Source of the DNA: an uncultured Clostridium sp.
Lineage (GTDB): Bacteria > Bacillota > Clostridia > Peptostreptococcales > Peptostreptococcaceae
Direction: 5' to 3'
Assembly: GCA_900539645.1 (NCBI GenBank)
Contig: UQCY01000126.1
Span: 1 to 5,631, forward strand
DNA: 5,631 nt
The stretch's first letter is position 1, and every line of letters begins with the position of its first letter. Of this stretch, positions 1-5,529 are shown piece by piece. The position numbers and the translations under genes were made by a program. Under the pieces are notes generated by a model. It did not search any database. It was given only the letters and a program-made list of their open reading frames with translations, and was not told the origin of the DNA.

Positions 1-649
1 CCTGTCTTGTAAACCTATGCCCTAATGCACTTACAAATAAAGCATTTTCGCCTTCAGCTGCTACATTATCTCTCGCTTCATTTACATAAAGTTCTAAGTA
101 TTTCTTAGTTACATCTATAAGAGGTATAACCCTTTTATTCTTAGTTGAAGAACAAGTTATACTCCCCATTTCAAAATCTACATCATCTATATTAAGGTCT
201 ATCAGCTCAGATACCTTCATTCCTGTGCCGTACAACACCTCAAATATAGCCTTATCTCTTTTTAATTTATTTGAGTCTAAACTTTCGAAATTTAACAGAG
301 CTTCTATTTCTTCTTCTGTTAAAATCTCCACTGCTTCTTTTTTTATCTTTGGCTTTTTAATATTTTTAGCCGGATCTGTTTCACAAATCTTACTAAAGAA
401 TAGATAGTCGTGGAAAGATTTTATAGATGATGTAGTTCTAGCTATAGTAGAAACAGATGTATTGTGTTTCTCTAGCTCAACTAGATAGTTTAATATATCT
501 GTTTCTACAACATCTTTGATATCTATATTTTTTTCCTCTAAATAATCCTTATATTTTTTTAAATCTATTCTATAAGATGAAACAGTGTTTAAAGATAATT
601 TTCTTTTATTTTCTATATAATCTATATATTCTTTTATTAAATTGTCCAT
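1..649 (-). CDS. XerD-like tyrosine recombinase, N-terminal part (C-terminus beyond window)
   Basis: A 216-codon open frame runs off the window edge. Residues 1-85 form the SAM-like core-binding domain (start MDNLIKEYIDYIENK, then LSLNTVSSYRIDLKKY), typical of XerC/XerD. From about 108 (ILTEEEIEALL) the catalytic domain begins, with RDKAIFEVLYGTGMKVSELIDL at 131-152 and LFVSALGHRFTRQ at 204-216. Family members are usually about 290-300 residues, so the HxxR, H/W and Tyr motifs lie outside. Two catalytic positions look changed: the Arg of the usual GLRVSEL is Lys145, and the usual GKGNKER hairpin reads SSTKNKR (167-173), putting Ser168 where the catalytic Lys is expected. The ATG at 649 is chosen because GAGGAG (656-661) sits six bases upstream and the protein start matches XerD. 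An in-frame ATG at 679 is a weaker alternative. In Firmicutes and Actinobacteria xerD often lies near steA/steB, which supports a chromosomal XerD-type gene over a phage integrase. The family call is firm; activity is uncertain. Confidence 0.9.
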   Translation of the reverse strand, partial: MDNLIKEYIDYIENKRKLSLNTVSSYRIDLKKYKDYLEEKNIDIKDVVETDILNYLVELEKHNTSVSTIARTTSSIKSFHDYLFFSKICETDPAKNIKKPKIKKEAVEILTEEEIEALLNFESLDSNKLKRDKAIFEVLYGTGMKVSELIDLNIDDVDFEMGSITCSSTKNKRVIPLIDVTKKYLELYVNEARDNVAAEGENALFVSALGHRFTRQ

Positions 650-655
650 CCTAAA

Positions 656-661
656 CTCCTC
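656..661 (-). promoter_or_regulatory. Ribosome binding site deciding the recombinase start
   Basis: GAGGAG on the minus strand lies six bases before the ATG at 649. The other in-frame ATG (679) has only AGGA upstream, and that AGGA is the loop of a hairpin, so 649 is the better start. Confidence 0.75.
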
Positions 662-665
662 ATTC

Positions 666-700
666 GATTTCTTACACATCGTATGTCCTCATACGAAATC
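666..700 (-). promoter_or_regulatory. Hairpin in the leader upstream of the XerD-like gene
   Basis: A perfect 7-bp stem with a 4-base loop (679-685 pairs with 690-696) sits inside an outer repeat, GATTTC (666-671) against GAAATC (695-700). Inner and outer pairings share two bases, so they partly compete or leave a bulge. The structure ends five bases before the GAGGAG ribosome binding site. Neither strand has a good T-run beside it: the plus strand has only four Ts (701-704) and the minus strand none. A role in translation or RNA stability is more likely than termination. The symmetry is seen directly; any function is inference. Confidence 0.45.
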
Positions 701-737
701 TTTTAAAGTCAGGTTCTTTAATCCCAAAATTTTAGAA

Positions 738-1808
738 TTATTTATTTTCTGTTATATAAATCGCTGCAGACGATGCTGAGTCAAAGAATTCACTATCCTG
801 TTCGTAGTTTCTTCCCATGCTCTTAACTTTTAGTCCGTAGCTATCTATATCTTCTTTTGTTCTATTATTTTTTATGTATTCTATTTTATGTTTTTCGTCT
901 AATTTATTTTCTTTAATCTGATTTTTTATTATGCTATCTTTTTCTTCACCGTAAATAGTTATTGGTATTTCAACCCCTACATTAACTATTTCATCAAATA
1001 TAGTTATACTGTGGTGAGATATCCCTCTATGTCTATCTCTCATATCAGCAAAACTTATTCTAGGTATAGCAACTGGTCTACCACCTAATTTTGATATTGC
1101 ATCTAATATTGGTCCTTGTTCAATTCCTGTAAATCCGTATTTTGTACCAGTTCCAGCAATTCCAGGTCCCATGCTTATAAATACAGCATCTGCTTTAGCT
1201 ATTTCTTTAGCAGTTATTAATGCTGTATATATATTTATACATTCGTAATCTCCACCAAAGGCATTTCCAAATGTTATTGTAGAGTCTATTAATCCTTTAT
1301 CTTTTAGCGTTGCTGCATTCATACTAAAGTATATTGGAAGTGCAGCTCCGTCAGTCATTATGTATACTAGTTTTTTGTTTGGATTTAGTCTTTTGTATGT
1401 TGCTGCAAATGGAGTTAGCATACTGTGTAGAGTTCCAACAACTACAGGCATTCCATCAAGTGTTTCAAATTTTTCAAATACATCGTGGTATTTGCTTTCG
1501 TGATCCTCAACTGAATCAACTCTAACCTGCATAGGAGTATATCTAAGCTTCATTATGTGCCCCTGACCTTCTAAATCAGCCTCCATGTTGTCTAGGTTAG
1601 ATATTACATAGTGGTATCCACCTGTACCAAGAGAAAGCTCCACAGCTGTCGTATTTAGAAGCACCTTATCTCCAACTTTTACTTCTCCAGTCATTTTAGG
1701 ATAGTTGTACGCTCTAAATATTTCTCCGTTTATTTCAACTCTTATATCGTCAAGCTGTCCATTTTGTTTTTTTATTTCAACTACATCGCCTATTTTTCTG
1801 CTCAACAT
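738..1808 (-). CDS. DUF3866 family protein of unknown function
   Basis: A 356-residue protein I recognise as a DUF3866 (PF12982) member; no function is established. Residues 1-90 are a beta-rich domain with GEVKVGDKVLLNTTAVELSL followed by GTGGYHYVI (61-69). The centre has alternating hydrophobic strands and conserved-looking loops: GTLHSMLTP (125-133), YIMTDGAALP (149-158), FGNAFGGDYECIN (180-192), GPGIAGTGTKYGFTGIEQG (214-232) and RDRHRGISHHS (257-267). The Gly-rich loop and His/Asp cluster suggest a Rossmann-like enzyme core with a ligand or metal site, but that is inference. Residues 290-340 are charged and probably flexible. There is no signal peptide or membrane segment, so it should be cytoplasmic. 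The ATG at 1808 lies six bases after the preceding stop, and an AAGG-containing binding site overlaps the end of that gene, so translation is probably coupled. Confidence 0.85.
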   Translation of the reverse strand: MLSRKIGDVVEIKKQNGQLDDIRVEINGEIFRAYNYPKMTGEVKVGDKVLLNTTAVELSLGTGGYHYVISNLDNMEADLEGQGHIMKLRYTPMQVRVDSVEDHESKYHDVFEKFETLDGMPVVVGTLHSMLTPFAATYKRLNPNKKLVYIMTDGAALPIYFSMNAATLKDKGLIDSTITFGNAFGGDYECINIYTALITAKEIAKADAVFISMGPGIAGTGTKYGFTGIEQGPILDAISKLGGRPVAIPRISFADMRDRHRGISHHSITIFDEIVNVGVEIPITIYGEEKDSIIKNQIKENKLDEKHKIEYIKNNRTKEDIDSYGLKVKSMGRNYEQDSEFFDSASSAAIYITENK

Positions 1809-1814
1809 AAATGA

Positions 1815-2639
1815 CTACCTTCCTAATCTGTCCAAGAAATTAAGGACTTTATTTTTTTCTATTATCTTAGTTAGGGAATATTTTTCAGTTAAGATATGTA
1901 TAAGTACTAAGAATACTAACCAACCTATTTTAACATTTATAGAATATCCAAATGCCATAAATATACCTATTGATATACCAAGCACATTTGAACCAGCATC
2001 CCCCATCATACACTTAGCTTTTAAATCCTGATTGAAGTAAGCAAGCACTGCTGGAACTATTAAGAATGGTAGTATTCTTGTAAATCCAGTAAGTGTAGCT
2101 ATCATAACAATCATTATAACTAAATATACTTTTATAGCTCTTCCCGGTCTTAAATCCATTAAGTTCATAAGATTTGTAGAAAGTGCTATTATAAGTGTAT
2201 TTAATACTATTTCAGGTATGCTTCTTGTTAAGACTACTGATATTAATAATCCAACAAACCCTCCATAAAGTGCTTTAAATCCACCTGTTGTAAGTGTACC
2301 TTTGAAAAGACTTTTAAAGTGTCCTTTTAAGCCACTTACGTTTCTATTTCCAATTATATCGTCCATTATCCCTGCAAATGACATAGATAAAGCTGCAAAT
2401 AAGAACATAAATAAGTATTTCATATGCTCAGAATCTCTATCTATATAAGCTAGTACCATAGATGATATAACAAGCATTGGAACGAATACTATCCCCATAC
2501 TTACAGGTATCATATCCTGTTTGTAGTTAGGTCTAACTATTTCGCCTTCTATTAACATTTTTTTGAACATAGGAATTATAAGAAGAGTCCCTACAAATCC
2601 TACTAATGCAAGTATAAGCATAATGTACATATCTGCCAT
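1815..2639 (-). CDS. MraY/WecA-superfamily polyprenyl-phosphate sugar-1-phosphate transferase-like membrane protein
   Basis: A 274-residue integral membrane protein with about eight or nine hydrophobic segments (first 4-24, last about 238-251). Superfamily motifs are present in order: GIMDDIIGN with the paired aspartates Asp93-Asp94, NLMNLMD (Asn156, Asn159, Asp162), and MGDAGSNVLG (212-221). These enzymes move a sugar-1-phosphate from a UDP-sugar to undecaprenyl phosphate at the inner membrane face. Two things depart from MraY: the loop after Asp162 reads DLRPGRAIK instead of the usual DGLDGLA type, and I see no His-rich MraY motif near the C-terminus. At 274 residues it is also shorter than MraY or WecA. 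The substrate is unknown and peptidoglycan lipid I synthesis is unlikely. Its ATG overlaps the glycosyltransferase stop by one base (TAATG), implying translational coupling and joint action. Confidence 0.85.
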   Translation of the reverse strand: MADMYIMLILALVGFVGTLLIIPMFKKMLIEGEIVRPNYKQDMIPVSMGIVFVPMLVISSMVLAYIDRDSEHMKYLFMFLFAALSMSFAGIMDDIIGNRNVSGLKGHFKSLFKGTLTTGGFKALYGGFVGLLISVVLTRSIPEIVLNTLIIALSTNLMNLMDLRPGRAIKVYLVIMIVMIATLTGFTRILPFLIVPAVLAYFNQDLKAKCMMGDAGSNVLGISIGIFMAFGYSINVKIGWLVFLVLIHILTEKYSLTKIIEKNKVLNFLDRLGR

Positions 2640-3337
2640 TACTTAGCACCCCATTCCTTTTTCTTCTGTTTTACAACTTTTTTAATATGGTAATATTGTT
2701 TACCTCTGTGGATAAATCCTTTTAAATCCCTTCCTGTTTCATTGTGAGTCATTTCCACTGGAACTTCTTTAATTCTGTATCCCCATTTTAATATGTCTAT
2801 AGACATCCCTACTTCGACACCGTATCCATATGGTATTGTATCAAATCTTTCTATTACTTCTTTTTTGAATATTCTCTGACCTGATATACTGGCGTTTAAT
2901 TCAACACCTGTCATTTCATATACAGACTCTTTAGCTAGTCCTTTTACAAGACCTAGTCCACCCTTTTTCTTAGCTCCAGGGAACTGTGCTATTGTCACAT
3001 CTGCCTCGTCATCAAATACTGGTTTTATTATTTTTATTACTTCTGAAGAACAAGACCCTAAATCTGCATCTAAGAATCCTACTATATCTGCATTTTTAAG
3101 AGCTTCTTTTAGACCAAAGTTAAGAGCATATCCCTTACCTCTATTTTTATCAAGTCTAAATACTTTTACTTTTTCACTATCTACACTTCTAGCTTCTGAT
3201 TCTGTATTGTCAGAAGAACCATCGTCGACAACTATTATTTCATTTATTTCATCTATACCAACAATCCCTTCAAGAGTAGCTTTTATTCTGCTACCCTCGT
3301 TGAATGCTGGCATTATTATGCTTGTATAATGTTCCAT
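2639..3337 (-). CDS. Family 2 glycosyltransferase (GT-A fold, soluble)
   Basis: A 232-residue protein with the GT2 signature set: start of the nucleotide-binding domain SIIMPAFNEGSRI (6-18), EIIVVDDGSSDNT (33-45) with Asp38-Asp39, DKNRGKGYALNFG (63-75), and FLDADLG (88-94) carrying the metal-binding DxD at 90-92. The acceptor half has ISGQRIFKKEV (151-161) and YGYGVEVGMSIDILKWGYRI (170-189). A conserved-looking basic tail follows (THNETGRDLKGFIHRG at 197-212, then a Lys-rich end). No membrane helix is present; the basic C-terminus may touch the membrane, like soluble polyprenyl-phosphate sugar synthases. Donor and acceptor cannot be read from the sequence. The next gene makes or uses a polyprenyl-linked sugar and overlaps by one base, so a lipid-linked acceptor is the natural inference. 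The ATG at 3337 has AAGGAG (3344-3349) six bases upstream, overlapping the SteB-like stop. Confidence 0.9.
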   Translation of the reverse strand: MEHYTSIIMPAFNEGSRIKATLEGIVGIDEINEIIVVDDGSSDNTESEARSVDSEKVKVFRLDKNRGKGYALNFGLKEALKNADIVGFLDADLGSCSSEVIKIIKPVFDDEADVTIAQFPGAKKKGGLGLVKGLAKESVYEMTGVELNASISGQRIFKKEVIERFDTIPYGYGVEVGMSIDILKWGYRIKEVPVEMTHNETGRDLKGFIHRGKQYYHIKKVVKQKKKEWGAK

Positions 3338-3347
3338 TTTTTTCTCC

Positions 3348-4220
3348 TTATTTTTCCATTGGGATTAGAGAAGATGCTGTATCTAATCTTCCGAAATTAC
3401 CTACAAGATTTTCATCCTGTATTAGAGCTACTAAAGAAAGTACTCCTGTTTTTTCATCTATATTATCTACAGTTGCTGCTTTATTTTTAGCATACTGCTC
3501 AACATATGAAGTTTTAGCTCCTTTTGTCTGTGCTTCAACTACATATTTGTTTTCAGATTTTAATTTTGATACTACAAATTTATCAAGTTCATTGAACTGT
3601 TTTGCTGGATCTGATGATTCTGATGCTGCTGATATTACAACAGATGAGAAGTTTGAAATATCATCGCTTTCAGAATTTAAGTCTATCATCTTTAATTCTT
3701 CTAGTGGAGCTAAAGATTCAGCATTACCTCTTTTTACTATGTCGAACACATAGTTTACAACGTCCCCAGTTGATTTAAATTTTTCTCCAGTTTTTTCAGC
3801 TGCCTGTTTTATTAATTCTTTGTCAGTTATTTCTTTATTGAATATTAATTCAAAAGCAACTGAACCATCATACTGATTTACTATTTCTTTTAATTTGTCT
3901 ACATTTTCTGTTCTACCGTAAGTAGATACAACAGCAACTTTTTTACCTGATAAAGAGCCTGACATTAAAGCATCTGCATTTTCATTTACATACTCTACTA
4001 AAGCATTGTACTTTTTATCAGTATTTTTTAAGTCAGATGATAATGTATCATTTTCTTCCTGGATACTGTTGAATTCTTCATCAAGCTGCTCTATTATAGC
4101 TGCCTGCTGTTTGTTCATTTCTTCGTTATTGTTTAGATTGAATCCAACAAGTATCCCTATACCTAACGCTAGGAATATTGCCCCAATCGAAACAATGTAG
4201 TATTTCATATTTATATGCAT
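3348..4220 (-). CDS. SteB/MctB-like membrane-anchored coiled-coil protein (often labelled 'copper transporter')
   Basis: A 290-residue protein of the MctB family (PF11382/DUF3186 type). Residues 6-27 are a single hydrophobic helix (YYIVSIGAIFLALGIGILVG) after a short basic start, so N-in, C-out topology is expected. Residues 32-85 are strongly heptad-like (NKQQAAIIEQLDEEFNSI onward), a coiled coil outside the membrane. From 92 (GKKVAVVSTYGR) to about 270 is a mixed alpha/beta domain. The mycobacterial homologue Rv1698 was linked to copper, and the corynebacterial SteB pairs with SteA at the division ring in cell separation. This protein has no cysteine and one histidine (residue 2), so copper handling is not supported. 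GGAGG lies eight bases before the ATG at 4220, which favours it over Met5. The SteA-like gene ends 21 bases upstream. Confidence 0.85.
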   Translation of the reverse strand: MHINMKYYIVSIGAIFLALGIGILVGFNLNNNEEMNKQQAAIIEQLDEEFNSIQEENDTLSSDLKNTDKKYNALVEYVNENADALMSGSLSGKKVAVVSTYGRTENVDKLKEIVNQYDGSVAFELIFNKEITDKELIKQAAEKTGEKFKSTGDVVNYVFDIVKRGNAESLAPLEELKMIDLNSESDDISNFSSVVISAASESSDPAKQFNELDKFVVSKLKSENKYVVEAQTKGAKTSYVEQYAKNKAATVDNIDEKTGVLSLVALIQDENLVGNFGRLDTASSLIPMEK

Positions 4221-4241
4221 AATATTTTCCTCCTGCTAAAA

Positions 4242-5363
4242 CTACATATTGAGCATTATTCTTAATTTTAATTGCATAAGCTGTATAAACTGCTGCATTC
4301 TTGGAGATAGTGATGCCAGTATTAATACTGGGAATAATGCAGTAGCTATTAATGCCCAAATATATTTTATTTTTAATTTACTTCTGTATAAAAGGTTAAC
4401 ACCTTTTGCATCTATAAGCTTTGCACCTATTTTCATTCTAACTAGGAATGTACTCGCCATACCTTTTCTACCTTTTTCAAGGAAGTCTATTATATTAGAA
4501 TGAGTTCCAAGTGCAACTATAAGCTCAGCATTGTACTCGTATGCTATAAGCATAGCAATATCTTCACTTGTACCTGGTGCTGGGAATACTACAGAATCAA
4601 GTCCTAAATCCTGTACTCTTTTTAGTCCAGGTGCTCTACCATCTGTATATGCATGTACAACGATTTCTCCAGCTGCCTTTAATGATTCATCGCTTACACT
4701 ATCCATATCCCCTACAACAACATCTGGTTTATATCCAAATTCCATAAGTGCATCTGCTCCACCATCAACACCTACTAGTATTGGTTTGACCTCTTCAATA
4801 TAAGAAATCATTGTAGCTAAATCTTCCTTATAATCCTGTCCTCTTACAACTATAAGTACCTGTTTTCCCCGATATTTTGTTTTTACTTTAGGTATTTCAA
4901 CTTCACCAAGTATAAAACCTTTTTCTTTTTTAGCATACTCTATAGTATTGTCTATAAATCTGTCTAATTCTTCCCCTAAGTTATCATACGCTAATTTTAT
5001 CTGAACAGCTACTTTTTCTCTAGTAAGTACATCTCCTTCTCCTATTAGCTCATCACCACGGAATATTTTTCCATCCTCTACTAGTAATGTTTCGCCTTCA
5101 GATACATTGTTAAAAAGATCTTCTCCTACTCTATCTATTATAAGTATGTTGTTTTCTGTTAAAATCCCAGGTCCCTTGTTAGGATATCTACCACTTATAG
5201 ACTCAGCAGCATTTATAACTAATTTGACCTTAGCTTCAACTAAAGAATTTGCTGCAACCTCATCTATATCAACATGGTTGATGACTGCTATCTCACCAGG
5301 CTGAATTCTTTTAGCAAGCTTCTTTGTTTTGCGGTCTACCCTTATCGGTGCCTTGACTATCAT
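4242..5363 (-). CDS. SteA-like protein with thiamine-pyrophosphokinase-like fold and C-terminal membrane anchor
   Basis: 373 residues from the chosen start. The N-terminal region has PGEIAVINHVDIDEVAA (22-38) and SGRYPNKGPGIL (57-68), typical of SteA proteins. Residues about 160-313 resemble the thiamine pyrophosphokinase nucleotide-binding fold: GVDGGADAL (198-206), KPDVVVGDMDSVSD (212-225, cf. the TPK GDxDS motif) and APGTSEDIAMLIA (262-274, where TPKs have DxTD). A basic stretch (RSKLKIK) then leads into one hydrophobic helix at about 334-353 and a short tail, implying a cytoplasmic protein anchored at its C-terminus. In Corynebacterium, SteA works with SteB in cell separation; databases often call such proteins thiamine pyrophosphokinase, which I doubt because it is longer and has the extra domain and anchor. 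An ATG at 5384 would add seven residues, but GGAGGG lies inside that extension, six bases before the ATG at 5363, so 5363 is the start. First gene of the operon. Confidence 0.88.
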   Translation of the reverse strand: MIVKAPIRVDRKTKKLAKRIQPGEIAVINHVDIDEVAANSLVEAKVKLVINAAESISGRYPNKGPGILTENNILIIDRVGEDLFNNVSEGETLLVEDGKIFRGDELIGEGDVLTREKVAVQIKLAYDNLGEELDRFIDNTIEYAKKEKGFILGEVEIPKVKTKYRGKQVLIVVRGQDYKEDLATMISYIEEVKPILVGVDGGADALMEFGYKPDVVVGDMDSVSDESLKAAGEIVVHAYTDGRAPGLKRVQDLGLDSVVFPAPGTSEDIAMLIAYEYNAELIVALGTHSNIIDFLEKGRKGMASTFLVRMKIGAKLIDAKGVNLLYRSKLKIKYIWALIATALFPVLILASLSPRMQQFIQLMQLKLRIMLNM

Positions 5364-5369
5364 ATCAAA

Positions 5370-5375
5370 CCCTCC
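5370..5375 (-). promoter_or_regulatory. Ribosome binding site deciding the SteA start
   Basis: GGAGGG on the minus strand, six bases before the ATG at 5363. It falls within the extra codons that would follow the upstream in-frame ATG at 5384, where no comparable site precedes the ATG. This sets the start at 5363. Confidence 0.8.
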
Positions 5376-5397
5376 AAATTTCATAAAATCACATTAT

Positions 5398-5426
5398 ATT
5401 ATACCATATTTTTTTATAGAACTAAA
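5398..5426 (-). promoter_or_regulatory. Candidate extended -10 promoter for the steA operon (proximal)
   Basis: TATAAT at 5403-5398 is preceded by TATGG, giving the TRTGn extended -10 seen in Gram-positive promoters. A weak -35 (TTTAGT, 5426-5421) is 17 bases away. Initiation near 5391 would give a leader of about 28 bases containing the ribosome binding site but not a usable upstream ATG context. Predicted from consensus only. Confidence 0.55.
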
Positions 5427-5441
5427 GAATATATAGAGATA

Positions 5442-5470
5442 ATTTTATATAGAAAACCTTTACCTATCAA
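5442..5470 (-). promoter_or_regulatory. Candidate sigma-A promoter for the steA operon (distal)
   Basis: TTGATA (5470-5465) and TAAAAT (5447-5442) are separated by exactly 17 bases, each differing from the consensus at one position. The site lies just past the surface-protein terminator, as expected for an operon starting here. It may be an alternative to, or act in tandem with, the proximal site. Confidence 0.5.
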
Positions 5471-5477
5471 CCTTTTT

Positions 5478-5515
5478 AAAAAGAGTTACGAAGAAAATTA
5501 TTCCTTCGTAACTCT
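5478..5515 (-). terminator. Intrinsic terminator of the LPNTG surface protein gene
   Basis: A perfect 12-bp stem (5482-5493 with 5504-5515) and a 10-base loop are followed on the minus strand by a short T-run (5482-5478). It begins 14 bases after the stop codon ending at 5530. It separates the surface-protein transcript from the steA operon. On the plus strand the T-rich stretch is further away and less compact, and no plus-strand gene is present to need it. Confidence 0.85.
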
Positions 5516-5529
5516 ACCTTATTAATTTT

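Larger units (their letters stand above)
650..737. other. Intergenic gap between DUF3866 gene and XerD-like gene
   Basis: This 88-base spacer is the longest gap within the gene cluster. It holds the hairpin at 666-700 and the recombinase ribosome binding site. I see no convincing -35/-10 pair and no intrinsic terminator after the DUF3866 stop codon, so readthrough from the operon into the recombinase is plausible. Confidence 0.5.

Noticed and set aside
1..649. Phage or mobile-element integrase
   Set aside because: The N-terminal domain and overall style match chromosomal XerC/XerD, the steA/steB neighbourhood fits, and no attachment-site repeats or phage genes are visible.
672..692. Six-codon leader peptide (MRTYDV) upstream of the recombinase
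   Set aside because: It has no good ribosome binding site, no codon bias suggesting attenuation, and lies wholly in the hairpin; most likely chance.
666..704. Intrinsic terminator after the DUF3866 gene
   Set aside because: On the minus strand the hairpin has no following T-run. On the plus strand there are only four Ts and no gene upstream to terminate.
1705..2031. 108-codon plus-strand open frame
   Set aside because: It lies opposite the DUF3866/MraY-like junction, has a low-complexity Ile/Ser/Phe composition, and no family resemblance.
1815..2639. True MraY (lipid I synthesis)
   Set aside because: The protein is too short, lacks the MraY His motif and the DGLDG-type loop, and is not among mur genes.
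3304..3753. 149-codon plus-strand open frame opposite the SteB-like and glycosyltransferase genes
   Set aside because: It is antisense to two well-supported genes, its Ser/Phe/Leu-rich composition is typical of a reverse-complement shadow, and it has no recognisable domain.
4126..4359. 77-codon minus-strand open frame overlapping the SteA/SteB junction
   Set aside because: It is out of frame with both real genes and shows no domain; the flanking genes explain this stretch fully.
4242..5363. Thiamine pyrophosphokinase as the function of the SteA-like gene
   Set aside because: Only the nucleotide-binding fold is shared. The protein has an extra N-terminal domain and a C-terminal membrane anchor, the DxTD motif is replaced by TSED, and the neighbours are envelope genes, not thiamine genes.
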